Source: Desulfuromonadaceae bacterium (GTDB lineage: Bacteria > Desulfobacterota > Desulfuromonadia > Geobacterales > Pseudopelobacteraceae). Taken from it: a stretch of 64,000 nucleotides of DNA. Below are positions 63,826 to 64,000 of this stretch, in pieces. The stretch's first letter is position 1. Every line of letters begins with the position of its first letter. A program made the translations under genes and the position numbers. The stretch covers positions 1 through 64,000 of the forward strand of contig JAQTXD010000001.1 in NCBI GenBank assembly GCA_028688955.1. The letters run 5' to 3'. The notes beneath the pieces were generated by a model. That model made no database searches. It was given only the letters and a program-made list of their open reading frames with translations, and was not told the DNA's origin.

Positions 63826-64000
63826 TATACTTAGTGCCATCAATAGCGGTTCCAGTTTGTGGTGCAAAGACATCATAGACATCATCACCACACCACGATG
63901 ACGCGGTCGGTTCATCCTTATAACAGCGGATTTCCCAGCCCCATTTGTCATCAGTTGAACTTTTCGGATCCATCGGGTTGAGGACCGGTCTCCTCAGAAA
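63815..64000 (-). CDS. C-terminal end of another pseudopilin (5' part beyond window)
   Basis: Only 61 codons are present. The end reads WGWEIRCYKDEP, GDDVYDVFAP and GTKYNEW before TAA, which has the C-terminal pattern of GspG-type pseudopilins (DP...W...YDV.S...G.KY..W) and resembles the end of the next gene (NTPYREW). It is in the same orientation and overlaps the next gene by 11 bases. The N-terminus lies to the right. Confidence 0.75.
   Translation of the reverse strand, partial: FLRRPVLNPMDPKSSTDDKWGWEIRCYKDEPTASSWCGDDVYDVFAPQTGTAIDGTKYNEW

Noticed and set aside
1-64000. tRNA, rRNA, CRISPR arrays, insertion sequences, prophage
   Set aside because: No cloverleaf, T-loop motif in gaps, regularly spaced repeats, transposase or phage gene was found by reading; this is not a profile search.

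Overview
The window reads as a chromosomal segment of a Gram-negative, anaerobic deltaproteobacterium of the Geobacter type (Desulfuromonadota/Geobacterales). The grounds are a eukaryote-like citrate synthase of the kind described in Geobacteraceae, a rubrerythrin/desulfoferrodoxin oxygen-defence pair, many two-component and cyclic-nucleotide signalling proteins, class III pseudopilins and an LptFG/FtsEX envelope. No rRNA, tRNA, CRISPR array, insertion sequence or prophage was found. Base composition looks even, near half G+C, and most genes are on the minus strand.

Layout. 1-6 kb: ruvB (cut by the left edge), hisS, a receiver-GGDEF protein and comEC, all minus. The GGDEF protein has a serine at the position that marks Hypr enzymes, so it probably makes 3',3'-cGAMP. 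6-12.4 kb: a receiver-HD-GYP phosphodiesterase, fructose-bisphosphatase with a small acidic protein, a GAF-fused secretion/pilus ATPase, a small zinc-ribbon membrane protein and a LysR regulator. 12.5-18.7 kb: an overlapping cell-surface operon (subtilase with a CFI-box C-terminus, TPR-glycosyltransferase, SH3 protein, M48 peptidase, FadL-like porin). 18.8-27.2 kb: two tandem paralogous lipoproteins, a large Ig-like lipoprotein and a CHASE2 adenylate cyclase. 27.3-33.8 kb: VOC protein, CcdA and TlpA-like thioredoxin, polyprenyl diphosphate synthase, an RhlB-like helicase, a D-2-hydroxyacid dehydrogenase and small proteins. 33.9-37.7 kb: two ABC-F proteins with an unknown gene between them and a terminator in the leader of the first. 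37.9-47.3 kb: an MMPL/RND exporter, then a six-gene envelope operon (ABC ATPase, permease, lptF, lptG, IPT lipoprotein, LtaS-like sulfatase). 47.5-52.3 kb: a diguanylate cyclase and a large hybrid kinase. 52.5-56.4 kb: rubrerythrin-desulfoferrodoxin, citrate synthase with its own promoter and a possible operator, and an M24 peptidase. 56.6-64 kb: a ParA-like ATPase with an unknown C-terminus, then an operon read right to left of two pseudopilins, ftsE, ftsX, envC, ctpA and a YibQ-like deacetylase.

Together the genes are dominated by envelope building (LPS transport, murein hydrolase activation, periplasmic proteolysis, surface lipoproteins) and nucleotide second messengers: a probable cGAMP synthase, a canonical c-di-GMP synthase, an HD-GYP hydrolase and an adenylate cyclase. 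The points most worth follow-up are the Hypr signature, the ABC-F protein whose two degenerate elements would fall in the same ATP site and whose leader carries a terminator, the inverted repeat straddling the citrate synthase promoter, the CFI-box protease operon and the tandem lipoproteins.
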